Assembly: GCA_905250025.1 (NCBI GenBank)
Contig: CAJNOJ010000041.1
Coordinates: 310,001 to 374,000 of the forward strand
Direction: 5' to 3'
DNA length: 64,000 nucleotides
Origin: Adineta ricciae
Lineage: Eukaryota > Rotifera > Eurotatoria > Adinetida > Adinetidae
Shown one piece after another: positions 24,892 through 36,290 of this stretch (positions are counted from its first letter, which is position 1; each line of letters opens with the position of its first letter). Below the pieces are notes generated by a model. It was not told the origin of the DNA, ran no database searches, and saw nothing but the letters and a program-made list of their open reading frames with translations. Made by a program: the position numbers and the translations under genes.

Positions 24892-25460
24892 ATCTATAAA
24901 CAATTAGAATTGGCTTTTGTTTGCGTTCTATATTGAATTGAAGATTTTAATGAAGAAAAAAACCGACGAGGGAAAAGAAAAAAGAACTCTGTAAGAGTGC
25001 AAGAACTAGAATGAATAACAATCAACGGTCGCCGAAACTACATACATAGTACGCATCGGGAAGATTTGCATGAGAAAAAGGAATACGAAAGAAGAAGGAG
25101 AGGAACAAAAAGAAACAACAACAATTAAGTTAAGTGCCGAAAAGAAAAAAACCACACGTGATGAACCATGATACGTTTTGGCAAAGAAATTCAGTTTGAG
25201 TCGAACAGAAAACGTGTGGATACATTGAAGACGAGGAGGAGAAAATAGCCAGAAAAACAACAGGTCTAGCTAGTTATGCTTATAAACTATTTGATGTTGT
25301 TTTACTCTCGACTAGAATCATCAAAAAGACACGTGAAGAAGAAAAATGCGAATACACCGCAAAGAATCTTTATGTACGAGATAGCACCACGGTTAGCATT
25401 CGTCGAACAACTATGGTCGAAGCTGATGGTTTGTTTTCAATATATATAGATATATGTACA
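24892..25460. other. Intergenic region upstream of the caspase
   Basis: About 570 bases between the PPTC7 stop and the caspase start, both on the minus strand. Purine-rich, no coding character. It should hold the caspase promoter and a 5'UTR intron whose acceptor abuts the start codon. Confidence 0.55.
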
Positions 25461-28400
25461 TTATAGGCATATTGATTTCACCACAGCAAGCAGTACAGTC
25501 ACATCATCGGGTTTTCCACCTAAATGAGAGAAGCAGATATAATAGTATGCAATGAATCATTTATTCAAATGGGAGGATCTATGGGATTTTTTTCATTTCT
25601 TATCGTTTCTTTTTTTTCCCCACATTACCGACTCAATTCTGTTTATTTCAATCGTAAAATGTTTACTAATAAGATATTCTAATTAGTTGTTCGCTTATTT
25701 TATCACATTTGTTTCAAATGAAATCTGTCGTTTGACCTTTAAATGTAACCTTCGGAAAACAAGATGGGATTTATCAATTGAAAATCATTTTATGTCGATT
25801 ATTGTCGTTAAGTAAACGTCTGCAAGAGAAAGAATAAATAATTAAGTGGACTTTCATTTAATTTTCCGACGATCAAAGGAGAAAGAATGTTCTCATCTCG
25901 TGAGAAAGCTTTTTTAAAGACATTTCTAAAAACAACCATCCGCTTGTCGACGAAAAACTTCTCGTTGTGTTTGTTTCTCTGTCATTTTTTTTCAACTTAT
26001 ATAAAACAGGTGATATTCGATGTTGTTTTTCAAGCAAAAAGATGATTAATCAATTCATCTATTCTTACCGCATATGTTAATACCCAGTGAACGTTTGGCA
26101 CTTCGAGCGAAGGGTGAATAGAAGTTCGGATCATGACCATTTTCCAGTGCACGTTTGGCTAAGCGTTGCGCTGTTCGTTGTAGATTATCCAATGTTACTT
26201 CCTAGATCAGACAAAAAAAAGCAAATATATAATTCAAATAGTACTAATATATTTCTCTTGTTCTTTTCATAGTCTCAAGGGATTTGCTTCGTTCATTGAC
26301 TTCCCTTTTTTCCTCTCTATCTCTCTCCTCTTCTTCATCGTCATTTCTCTTCTTCTTCTATATATCCCTTTCTAATCAAATTCTTCTAGTTACAAGCCAA
26401 GGATTCGACGACTTCTGTTGCTTGTATATACTCGTTTGTCAGTCAACTGCGAAGAAGACAACAACAAGTTAGTGTATAGAAGAAAAGTCAAGATAACAAG
26501 TTTGCTTTCCCTATTCCGTCTTTAATCTCATGGTAAGATTTAGCAATAAAGTGGAGACGATGAGAGTATGTCAGATATTCTATCTCCAGGCTCCTATCGT
26601 CGCTTGTATTCTCTTTTAGATATCAAAAAACAACTTAGCAACTTGCCAGCAATTCTCCGACTAAATCCATTATACTGCAACTGTTCTGTTGACACATCGA
26701 AGATTCTCAAATATGGCTCTACACATTCCAAAATGGGTACTTGCAGCATGTGTCGGTGCTGCACCAATGCTTGGAATAGTCTTTTTTATTTTATTTTCTT
26801 GTACATTACTCGGACTTGTCCAACGATGTAAAATTAGTCTGGCGAAATCTTATGCTCATCGAAGGAAAACAACTAGTTACGATCGATCTTCAATGGACAA
26901 CGAAGATGACCTCGTAGCTGTTCTATTTAAACCTGTTTCAAATGCAGTTATCGTTTCACCTTTCGACGATATTCCAATGAAAGATATTGACGCTGACTCC
27001 TCATCGAAAGCTTATTCCGAACCGAAAGATGGTATTGAAATTTCAATCGATTCCGTCAAAGCTTTTGTTTTCTATCTAGACCTTTCACAATCTTTCAAAC
27101 TTCGACGAAATCGAAGTGTGGACACATGTCACACAGGCTCGGACTATGATAACGGCTCATCGAGCATATTCAATGACAACGACTATGAACAAGATCGTCT
27201 GTCTTTAATTGAAACGTCTTCGCAACGAAGAACATCAACAAAACAAGTCAAATCTCCTGATACGATTATTCATGTTTGACTTACCGTTAGTTTTTTCATT
27301 TCTTCGACGATGGCCGCATCAGGTAAATTATCCCATAGACCATCCGTTCCAATAACAATAATATCGTTTTCTTCGACGTTGAATGATGTGACTGAAGCCA
27401 AATCCGGACTGAAGAAAAGACAAAACGGAATAGATTTGCTTTTTAATGAACTTATTTTTATAGCAAAAAAAAACAACTAATAAAAAATCAATTTTTCTTT
27501 CCTTGAAAAATGCAAAAAAACCGAGACTATATGCTTTTACCGATCATCTTCCGAGTGTACTTTTTTCGAAAAAAGTAAACAATGCATTCGAAACATGCTA
27601 CTTGACATTCCTACCTGTCAGCAATTAAACGTGGATCGTTGATTGTCGGATGAATAGCTAATTGGAATGGGGAATTGAAGTAATGCTGTTGTTCTTGTGA
27701 GCGATGTACAATTAGGTTCCTTCTAATCACGACAAAACCACTATCTCCTAAGTTCGCTGTATGTAAAATCCGTTTTTCATTATGCAAAGCAACGATACAT
27801 GCAGTACTGCTTCCTATAATTACCATTATAAATAGATAGTTTGCAACAGCAAAGGCTCCAACTTACCAATAATACATTGTTTATCTTCTAATAATTGCTT
27901 ATAGCCTTTGGATAGTAATTCTTTGAGTGTCGTTGGATTTAAATCTAGAAGTTTGTTATCAATCAATGATTTACAAGCATCCATCAGTGAACTGGAGAAT
28001 AAAGATGGATCGATTCCATGTTCACGCCAACCGCCAACTCCATCTGCTACACCTACATTGACATGAAAGAGAAAATGTATGTCACTCTCTTTGTTCATCA
28101 AAGAAACCAATTTGCTTTGGTAACATACCAAGGAAATCTCCTAGGCGATGTTTAGTGACGAAAAAAGCATCGTCTCCATAGATGTTGGATCGCTGTTCAC
28201 TGGAAGCGTTTCTTTGTCGTGTCTTCGATCGACATTCATTTTCATCATTATCATGACTTGAATAGCCCGATGATGCAGTGACTAGATGTACAGCACGTCT
28301 TATAGCTGACGATGGACATGTTATAGCAAGACGATGAGATGATGGTGTTACATGAGCAGATGACGACGATGACAATCGTATTAGACTATTGAAAAGGATA

Positions 28401-28465
28401 TTTTCAACTTCTGTACCACTGATAGCACGTGCAAATAATCGCGCATAGACAGATAATGATTGCAT
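25461..28465 (-). CDS. PPTC7: PPTC7-type mitochondrial PP2C phosphatase
   Basis: Six exons (28465-28129, 28052-27867, 27813-27615, 27408-27285, 26201-26069, 25519-25461) close in frame to 345 residues. Motifs in order: YGDDAFFV, GVADGVGGWREHGIDPS, IGSSTACIVAL, HTANLGDSGFVV, EQQHYFNSPFQLAI, GTDGLWDNLPD, DPNFYSPFARSAK and GGKPDDVTVLL. The metal-binding Asp residues of PP2C are all present. PPTC7 acts in mitochondria, where it supports coenzyme Q biosynthesis and restrains mitophagy. The N-terminus (MQSLSVYARLFARAISG) is an amphipathic basic leader like the vertebrate one; an acceptor just upstream excludes the earlier ATG. The last two introns are long (1,083 and 548 bp); the first of these hosts an antisense gene. 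Confidence 0.93.
26713..27279 (+). CDS. Single-pass membrane protein nested antisense in a PPTC7 intron, function unknown
   Basis: Two exons (26713-27031, 27080-27279; 48-bp intron) give 172 residues. After MALHIPKW comes a hydrophobic segment rich in Val/Leu/Ile/Phe (residues ~9-35), then a Cys and a basic stop-transfer stretch (KSYAHRRK). The rest is a Ser/Asp-rich tail of about 120 residues, including RRNRSVDTCHTGSDYDN. The arrangement suggests a type III or signal-anchored protein with a cytosolic tail. The whole CDS lies in the PPTC7 intron 26202-27284 on the opposite strand, and its TGA ends 5 bases before the PPTC7 donor boundary. No family recognised. The intron is supported by length and frame, not by homology. 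Confidence 0.6.
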   Translation: MALHIPKWVLAACVGAAPMLGIVFFILFSCTLLGLVQRCKISLAKSYAHRRKTTSYDRSSMDNEDDLVAVLFKPVSNAVIVSPFDDIPMKDIDADSSSKAYSEPKDGIEISIDSVKAFVFYLDLSQSFKLRRNRSVDTCHTGSDYDNGSSSIFNDNDYEQDRLSLIETSSQRRTSTKQVKSPDTIIHV

Positions 28466-30387
28466 GATTGTAAACAATTTATCTAAAATATGCAAAAAAA
28501 AGAAGAGAGGAATATGTGACTAAAGTCATTCACATATGAAATGTAAATACAAACCTTGAAAGAACTTTGGACATCGGTAATTGATTACCTAAAGAAACGA
28601 AATGGACTTTTGTTTTGTTTGAATATGTTTACCCTCATACATTTACTATTAACTTTGTGTGTTTGATCATAGGGACAAAAAGAGGTACTCAGAAATTTCT
28701 TCTTTTTTCGCATCTACGAGTCTTTTATATCCTTTCTCACTCTCTCTGCCTTTTATGCGCTTTTTTTCGTTCTCTGCACTTGATTATAAACTGTATGAAG
28801 TGCACCAGCAGCATTGCATATCGTTGTGAATTAAAATTTCTCTTTCCCTTGCCTTTTCTCTCTCTCTCTCACACACACTTTTCCCTCGCAGGTCAAATTG
28901 ATGTCTGCATATTTGTAAGCAATAATGAAAACATGATTTCTAACTGGACTAGTCAGGATGAGAAAAAAAATTGGTTATCAATCAAATGGAATTTACATAC
29001 ACAAGAAGATTGTTATGGGAAAAATCAGCACTACAAATAAATTCGTTTTGTATTTGTGTACGTAGAGTACGCTTGAAAATATGGGTGTATCAGTAGCTAG
29101 ACGAGGAAAGCCATGACTCGTACGCGAATCATTGATGCGTTGCTCGCATGAAAAAGTAATAAGAAACAGTTGACAATTTCTGTATCTATTTTCATATTAT
29201 TCTCTCGTCACCTCGAACTTTATCTATATCTCATAAATCAGACCATTCTATAGAGGTGTCAATGAGATGTGAATGCAGATATACTGTCTCAAAAGTAACG
29301 AACACCGACTACCAATAAAATCGAGTTTTTCTTTCTCTTCACAGTACGATCACTTGTTAATAAATGCAAACACACACTTCTATGTTATGATTTGACATGG
29401 TGGTAGGCACATGCGAGAGAGAACAAGACTGATGTGTAAATAAACACGGATCACTGGCAGATTCTTTCGAGTTACATGTTTAGACATGTCAGTTCATCTC
29501 GCGAACAATCATTGGAAACAGCTGTAGATGAGGTGAGACAATGAACAGCATGATTATGTTCGATGACTTCGAACATAGACGAGAAGAAAATCAAAGCTAC
29601 TCACCCGAAGGTTTAATGATCGACTAGATAATGTAATTTACACAGTATAATAATATCAATGTGCACAAATATTTGAATATAAACAGATCTGAAAAAGAAA
29701 AGAATCATTGACTAGTTTCGATTAATTATTTAAATATCAATAAGCAAATGAACTTATTCCGATATCCATTCTTTCATCGCTTGATGAAAAGAAAAGAAGG
29801 ACAGAGTACAACACTACTGAATTAACGAAACATTTCTCTCACGTGCTTTATCTTGTCATACTTGTATCGTCATATATTTTTTTCTTTCCTTTTTTTATTC
29901 TTTTGGTTCTATTCGAAGAAAATAATTACGTCATTAATAGAAAAAGAAAAAGCAAATGGGGGTAGTGAAACTGTACTTATCATTTGACACGCAGCGATGT
30001 ACTCATATAATAGTGAAAGAAAAACGTGTTGTGTATGGGCGTTTCGTTCTGTCGAAACTAAGTCTCGATGCGATAATAAAGACTCGAATGATGGAAGTAA
30101 TTGTAATTCATGTTCATGATTAGTATACGTTCAAAAGAATTCCTTTTTTTTCTTCTTTCTTTCACTAACACAATCGAACGACAAGAAGCAATACGTACTA
30201 TTGAGCAATGAGTGCGAGTAGAAGGTTGTCTGATTTATCGACTCGAGAACGATAGCGAGAGGAGAATAAAAAAAAGCACATCATTTTTCAAACGAGAAAG
30301 AAGGAAAGAGACAGGAGGAGAAAAGAACACATGATGGAGCAAAGTACACTTGCGTTCGTCTATAGAATAAAGTTTTGAAGTAAAAAG

Positions 30388-30433
<46 letters not shown>

Positions 30434-30738
30434 CGAACACACGTCCTCCTATGTATCTGATCAGTCGAAAATGAAATGATACGAAACCTTATCGTCTTCA
30501 ATAAATCACGTCTTAAACGAAAGGAAAAAATATATCACTCTCATCTTGCCGAGCCGTTTTTATTAACCTGTATGTAATAAATAAGCGTTATAACAATCAG
30601 AGTTCAGCGTACTCACAGACATGTATACGAAGAAATAAAAATAACGACGAAACAACACTTAGTTAAGCACGGACGCAACAGAGATATCATCTTTCATTTA
30701 ATTTGATCTGTTCGATCGTGTTTTTCGATCTAGACAAG
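28466..30738. other. Intergenic region between PDIA6 3' end and PPTC7 start
   Basis: About 2.3 kb with no convincing gene. One open frame at 28615-29040 (+) is a low-complexity Phe/Leu/Ser read of pyrimidine-rich DNA. It holds a TTTAG acceptor directly upstream of the PPTC7 start, implying a 5'UTR intron, and a (GA)n microsatellite at 30390-30430. Confidence 0.55.
30390..30430. repeat. (GA)n microsatellite
   Basis: About twenty uninterrupted GA dinucleotides in non-coding DNA upstream of PPTC7. Confidence 0.95.
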
Positions 30739-32683
30739 TTATAAATCAATTTTCTTTTCCTTATCATTTTCATTCTCATCATCCAAGTTGACATCACTCA
30801 AATCAATATCTTCAATGATATCCAATTTACCGTCTTCACCATCCCACGGTTTACTATCAACAATAGTTGGTAGTTTACCATCTTCGACACCAGTCAACGG
30901 TATGAGCGGACTGGTTAATCGGCCAGCAGACAATTCCTTCAAGAATGTACTGATACCTGCTTGACTAAATGAACCTTTCAAAACGACGTATTTGCCTTTG
31001 CGTGCATTGATTGCTACTTGGGCTGGGTAGCCAAACCCACCAATACCAACGCTCTGTTCTAATTTCGATTGAAGTGCACCTTCAACCCATAACCAACCCC
31101 AACCATTGCGTTTGTAACTTTCGGCAAAAGATTTCAACATGGTAATGTGTTGGTTTCGACAAGCAGATTGACAATCAAGAATGTGTGGTAAAAATGAAAT
31201 GATACATAACTGTTTTTCGGCACAATTATCGTCTAGAACCTGTTGACTTGTAATTTCTACGACGTCCGGTGGAGGAATGTTCGCTTGAGCTTTATCCAAT
31301 GCCCATGCAACGATATCCTAGGAAGTAAAGGTACTCCTAACTGTTGTTCTTCTACAAAGAACTGATGACTTACATCTGACGTGCGACCACCATCATACTC
31401 TTCTGCTTGACCATCTTTTCTACCGCCAGGAAAGAATTTAATTGTCGGAAAGCCTTGTACGCCATATCGTTGAGCCAATTGAGTATGAACTGTTGCATCA
31501 ACAACGCCTAGTTTTACTTTACCTTTGAGTTCTGTTGCTGCACGAGACCATTCAGGTGCCAATTTTTTACAATCTATCGTACACAAAGATGAAGACTCAC
31601 AAAGATGATTACATATAATTGACACTTACGACCACACCATGGAGCCACTAAAAAAAAGAAAAGAAAACATTATTTCATTGATCAAGTCAACTGATCAAAG
31701 AGCTTTTCATTGAAAACAAAAGAGGCGACTGTTTAAAATTCTTCATACAGCTTCCAATCGATTTCTCAAAAAAAGGGACCAAACATCTAACATGTATGTC
31801 ATTCGCCAATGATAAATTAAAAAGCTTCAACATAGATAGACTATCAGATAAGTCATGTACCTATTTTGTCACACACTGATTGTGTATCATGACCTAACCG
31901 AACTCAAAGTTTACCGCTAAGAAAAGGAAACTGATTTTTAACGTTGATAAACACTAATTTGTATTACACACTTGGTTAATTTGCTATTCGATAGGAAATA
32001 GTGAAATCAACAAACGATAACTTACTAAATTCAACAAGCCATACATCTTCCGACTCCAGAACTGTTGACTAAAAAAGGAATGATATTGTTAGAGGAGTAA
32101 TGAAAAGAAAATTTACATCGAAATTGTCTTCAGTTAATTCAATTGTATCTTTGCCTCCAGTACCACTACCACTACTACTTCCACCGCGTTTGCCTAAACG
32201 TTCATTTGCAATTGTTCTTAATTGATTGAGAGCTTGTTCTACTATAGCATCTGCAGTACGTCCACCTTGATAATCAGTTGGCGATCGTTTATTGTTACCA
32301 AAGATTTTAATCGTTGGAAAACCAGAAACTCCATATTGATGACCAAATGATTTATGTGTGTCAGCATCGATTGCACCAACTTTTACAATACCTTTCAAAG
32401 CTGTTGCGACACGCTTCCATTCAGGTGCTAAATTTCGACAATCTATAGAACAAGTAACGAAAAAAAAAACAATCAATAAATGTCAAGGTTAACTCTCATT
32501 GACAAGTCAATACATACGTCCACACCACGACGCGTAAAATTCTATAAACCACAAGTCTGAACTTTGTGTTACCAGACGGTCGAAGTTAGATGGATCAAGT
32601 TCGATGACATCATCGCTTGAACTGTAAAATCCATTTGTCGAAACAATCAAACAAAGAATGAGACATAGTTGAGATGGATACAT
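30739..32683 (-). CDS. PDIA6: Protein disulfide isomerase A6 (P5)
   Basis: Six exons (32683-32518, 32442-32117, 32068-32026, 31647-31630, 31573-31374, 31317-30739) close in frame to 443 residues. A signal peptide ends near TNG; then [11 protein letters not shown], thioredoxin domain a ([12 protein letters not shown]), a Gly/Ser linker, domain a' (VEFMAPWCGHC), and the b domain with [16 protein letters not shown] and [21 protein letters not shown]6 forms and isomerises disulfides in the ER and damps UPR sensors. Both CGHC active sites are split by an intron after Cys-Gly and the first base of His; in a' the preceding exon is only 18 nt. The C-terminus is [12 protein letters not shown] followed by an acidic tail and KKIDL, where other animals end in KDEL. 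Confidence 0.95.
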
Positions 32684-33184
32684 TGCTATATTGCTCTAAA
32701 AATGTGATGGGAAAAATAGAGAAATGAACGAGAGCAGGAAAACTCACTCTGGAAAAGAGGTAGAGATCTTTTAACCAACATTTTAGTTCCACGATCTCTG
32801 TTGTCATCTAGCATTCTTTTTCCAATCATAGTTCAGCGCGTTTGACCGATGTAAATAGACCTATGAAAACTAATTATCAAACCTTTAATGTACATGTTCA
32901 GATGCAAAAAAAAATGATTTCTACGTAAATAAATTAGACAATTTTTTTCATGACTCGGAATTTGAGAATTTTTTCTCAAAAAAATACTTGTCGTCAACAT
33001 TGCATGTGGCGCTCTTTCTGATTGGTCGAAGCAGAAAAGCCAACTCATAGTTATAAATAAACAAAACAAAATAATCAATCAACATAGAGAGAGAGAGAGA
33101 AAAAGTCCTGTTCAGAAATAGCAAGATACTATTTGGATTTTCTTTCTTTTAGAACTTCTTTTCTACAAGAAAAATTCAAGAAAA
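32684..33184. promoter_or_regulatory. Head-to-head promoter region, PDIA6 (-) / MDH2 (+)
   Basis: About 500 bases separate two divergent start codons, so this span must contain both promoters. A short GA run lies at 33086-33100, about 85 bases before the MDH2 ATG. No TATA box was evident. Confidence 0.5.
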
Positions 33185-34418
33185 ATGAATAAAACACCAA
33201 TTTTACTTGGTTCTCTTATCTCACGAATTAGCCCAAATCTTCTTCGATATGCTTCATCATCGAGCGCATCATCAACAGGCGTATGTCAACAAACTTGCGT
33301 TTTCCTCTCGACTGACTTGTTTCACTTGAATTAAAATAGAGAAAAGTCGCTGTCTTGGGTGCCAGTGGAGGTATTGGTCAACCGCTTTCATTGTTGTTGA
33401 AATTGTCACCATTGATCAGTGATTTGTCACTCTATGATATTCAACATACGAAAGGTGTGGGTGCTGATCTTAGCCATATCGAAACGCGTGCAAAAGTCAA
33501 GGCTTACGTTGGCAAAGAAGAATTGAGCAATGCTTTGAAAGGCATGGATCTTGTTGTTATTCCTGCTGGTGTACCACGCAAACCCGGTATGAGATTTAGT
33601 CGATTTGTCTGATTTGATAACGATTATAATTCGTTTGTTACATTCAGGTATGACACGTGATGATTTATTCAACACTAATGCAACTATTGTTGCTGATCTC
33701 GTCTCCGCTTGTGCTAAGAACTGCCCACGAGCTATTATTGCTATCATTGCTAATCCAGTTAATTCAACTGTGGTCATTGCTGCTGAAATCTTGAAAGCTA
33801 ACAATGTCTACGATGAAAAGAAGGTTATTGGTGTCACAACATTAGATGTTGTTCGTGCTGCAACATTTGTTGCCGAAGCCAAAGGTCTTGATCCAACAAA
33901 AGTCAATGTCCCGGTAATTGGTGGTCATTCAGGAAATACCATCATTCCATTACTTTCTCAAGTTTCACCACCGGTGTCATTTTCTCAACAAGAATTAGAT
34001 AGTCTATCAACTCGTATTCAAAATGCTGGAACAGAAGTTGTCGAGGCTAAAGCTGGTACTGGCAGTGCAACATTATCAATGGCTCACGCTGGTGCTCGAT
34101 TCTCATTTTCTGTTCTCGAAGCCTTGAGTGGTAAACAAGGTGTTGTTGAATGTGGTTATATTGCATCACACGATGGCGAATTCAGCCATTTCGCTACTCC
34201 ACTTCTCCTTGGTGTAAGTTGAACTTCGTTCTTCTAGTTTTGTCATCTAGTTTCCTCTTCTTTGTTTTTCTTAGCGCAACGGTGTTGAGAAGAGTATGGG
34301 CACGGGTAAATTGAGTGATTATGAAAAGAAATTGCTTGAAAAAGCTAAGAAAGAATTAAACACAAATATTCAAAGCGGTTTGACATTTGCCAAACAATAT
34401 TTAACAAAATCCAAATAA
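33185..34418 (+). CDS. MDH2: Malate dehydrogenase, mitochondrial
   Basis: Four exons (33185-33280, 33340-33586, 33648-34213, 34275-34418) close in frame to 350 residues. A Ser/Arg-rich leader without acidic residues (exon 1) is a mitochondrial presequence. The NAD-binding motif is [19 protein letters not shown]. Substrate-site residues are present: [13 protein letters not shown] (the two arginines of the mobile loop), [17 protein letters not shown], and the catalytic His in [17 protein letters not shown]. The enzyme interconverts malate and oxaloacetate in the TCA cycle. An AATAAA signal follows at 34535. Confidence 0.97.
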
Positions 34419-34534
34419 ATGCACCAATAAGTTTTTCAAGAGAAAAGAAGAAACTTTTTCTTTATGTTTTATTTTGCCATTAGAAACCTATTTGATTATT
34501 ATTATCCGTCTTTCGTCTCTTAGAATGTAGAACA

Positions 34535-34540
34535 AATAAA
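34535..34540 (+). terminator. Probable polyadenylation signal of MDH2
   Basis: AATAAA about 115 bases after the MDH2 stop codon and 95 bases before the TMEM258 start. Confidence 0.55.
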
Positions 34541-34633
34541 GAAAAACAAGATTTTATGACAGTGACATCCTAGGCTCGCTCTTTTCTTTTTCTAGTTTAA
34601 GATTAACATCGCTTTCAGCTAAAAACTAGAACT

Positions 34634-34993
34634 ATGGTACGATTAAGCGTTGATCAAATGAGCCGGTACGTCAGTCCAGTGAACCCATCGGCATATCCAA
34701 CACTCAGTATCGTCTTACTAGGTAAGTTGAATGCAAACAAAAGGATTGCATTGATCCTGTTTTGTCTTTTCAAGGTATTGGATTATTTTTAATGTCATGG
34801 TTTTTCGTCTATGAAGTCACAAGTACAAAATACACTCGGGATTGGAAAAAAGAACTTATCATTGCACTGTAAATAGAATTCTGCGTATATAAAAGAAAAA
34901 TAATCGAGAAACATTTGTTATTTTAGCGTCGCATCGGTTTTTCTTGGCTACGGTGGTTTATTTCTCTTGCTCTGGGTTGGAATCTTTGTTTGA
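34634..34993 (+). CDS. TMEM258: TMEM258, oligosaccharyltransferase subunit
   Basis: Three exons (34634-34721, 34775-34868, 34927-34993) close in frame to 82 residues, against 79 in human. The sequence is almost collinear with the human protein: [16 protein letters not shown], then [19 protein letters not shown], then [11 protein letters not shown] at the end. Two hydrophobic segments flank the short polar loop. TMEM258/Kuduk is a small ER membrane subunit of the OST-A/B complexes that N-glycosylate proteins. It lies about 215 bases after MDH2 on the same strand. Confidence 0.96.
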
Positions 34994-35910
34994 ATAACAT
35001 ATAGAAGAATGACTGCTAATTGCAATGTTCATTGTTTTCACTTTTTTTTGTTTTGTTTATTGCATAACTAGATTTATTCAACGTTGTTATAGTTTTGGGC
35101 CTTGTTGATGATTATTTGTTATCGTTAAAACTAAGTCTTACTCTTTCTGCTATCGTAAAAAGAACTCGAAACATTTTATCTTCATTTTTAGATTATTTAA
35201 AAAACAAACGAACGAATTTCTGTCTTTTTTTATGTATTTATTAAACCAATTGTACATATTTACCATACCGGTAAGTACTTGAACTCCATGCTTGTTTACT
35301 CATACTTGTATTTCATTAGTACGCAGAAAAAAAACGGATCAGTTACCTAGGAAGAGAATTAGAAAAACATAACATGCGTTAGTTGTCATGTTAATACAAA
35401 GAAACATCTGACAAAACAGTACTTTTCTCCCTTTTACTTGTTCCTATCACGCCGCGGCTACGTGGAAGAAGAATGACTGAGTTTGTATTTACTTATACAT
35501 CAATCGACATATACCGTGCATGTCTGTTATTGACCTTATCTCAGTCGGGATGACTTGATTTCTGTACCTACGCGTTGATTAACATTTCGAGCGTTTTAGC
35601 ATGTTGAAATGAGCCAGATTTTATCAAACTTCCGTCGATAGTCGACGGATTTGTTGGTTTGTGATTTATTAAAACGATAAAAATGCAATTAAGAATCGCA
35701 TGATTAATAAATCCAGAGGATAGCAATAGACAATGCTCTTGAGAACTCTTCAAGAACCTCGATTATAAAGTGAGCACGGCCGTTTATCTTCTCTTCGAAA
35801 ACTCTCCAACGTCATTTTCTTCTTTCGATGATTATAAACAATCTGAAATACTTCTTTGAGTCAAAGAAAACTATTTGAAATGCGAGTCATCATCACATGA
35901 TGACGCTTTT

Positions 35911-35938
35911 CTCTTTCTTTCTTTCTTTCTTTCTTTCT
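35911..35938. repeat. (CTTT)n microsatellite
   Basis: Seven or so CTTT tetranucleotides in tandem, non-coding. Confidence 0.85.
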
Positions 35939-36178
35939 TCTCTTTTGCTCGTTTCGATCTTGGTGTATACACCACCAACTCAGCTGCTATCTAATAATGT
36001 TGTCCCTACAATATTGTAAGCATACACGTCAGTCGCACGATATATGGGTTATATTATTGAGCTTGTTGATAATTGCGCGTCTCTCTTTATCAACAAAGAT
36101 GACAAGCTTTATATAGATATAAACGCGTATAAAATTTAAAATTAGTATTGCATCATTCTTCGTCTCGTTCTTCCCTTT

Positions 36179-36183
<5 letters not shown>

Positions 36184-36210
<27 letters not shown>

Positions 36211-36211
36211 A
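36184..36211. repeat. (CT)n microsatellite
   Basis: About fourteen CT dinucleotides, roughly 80 bases upstream of the ULK start codon. Confidence 0.9.
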
Positions 36212-36290
36212 TGTGTTTGATTGCATTTATGTGCATGTGTTTCTAGACGACAAGTTATTTTTTAATGAACATATTTAACTGAAAGTGAAA

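Larger units (their letters stand above)
34994..36290. other. Intergenic region upstream of the ULK kinase gene
   Basis: About 1.3 kb without coding character. It contains a (TTTC)n repeat at 35911-35938 and a (CT)n run at 36184-36211. A TTTCTAG at about 36240 is a possible 5'UTR splice acceptor. Confidence 0.6.

Noticed and set aside
26568..26831. 87-residue frame overlapping the nested antisense gene
   Set aside because: It runs out of frame over the better-supported 26713 start and loses the membrane segment; no composition supporting translation.
28615..29040. 141-residue + strand open frame upstream of PPTC7
   Set aside because: It reads pyrimidine-rich low-complexity DNA as Phe/Leu/Ser, has no domain or intron logic, and crosses the region expected to hold PPTC7 5'UTR and promoter.
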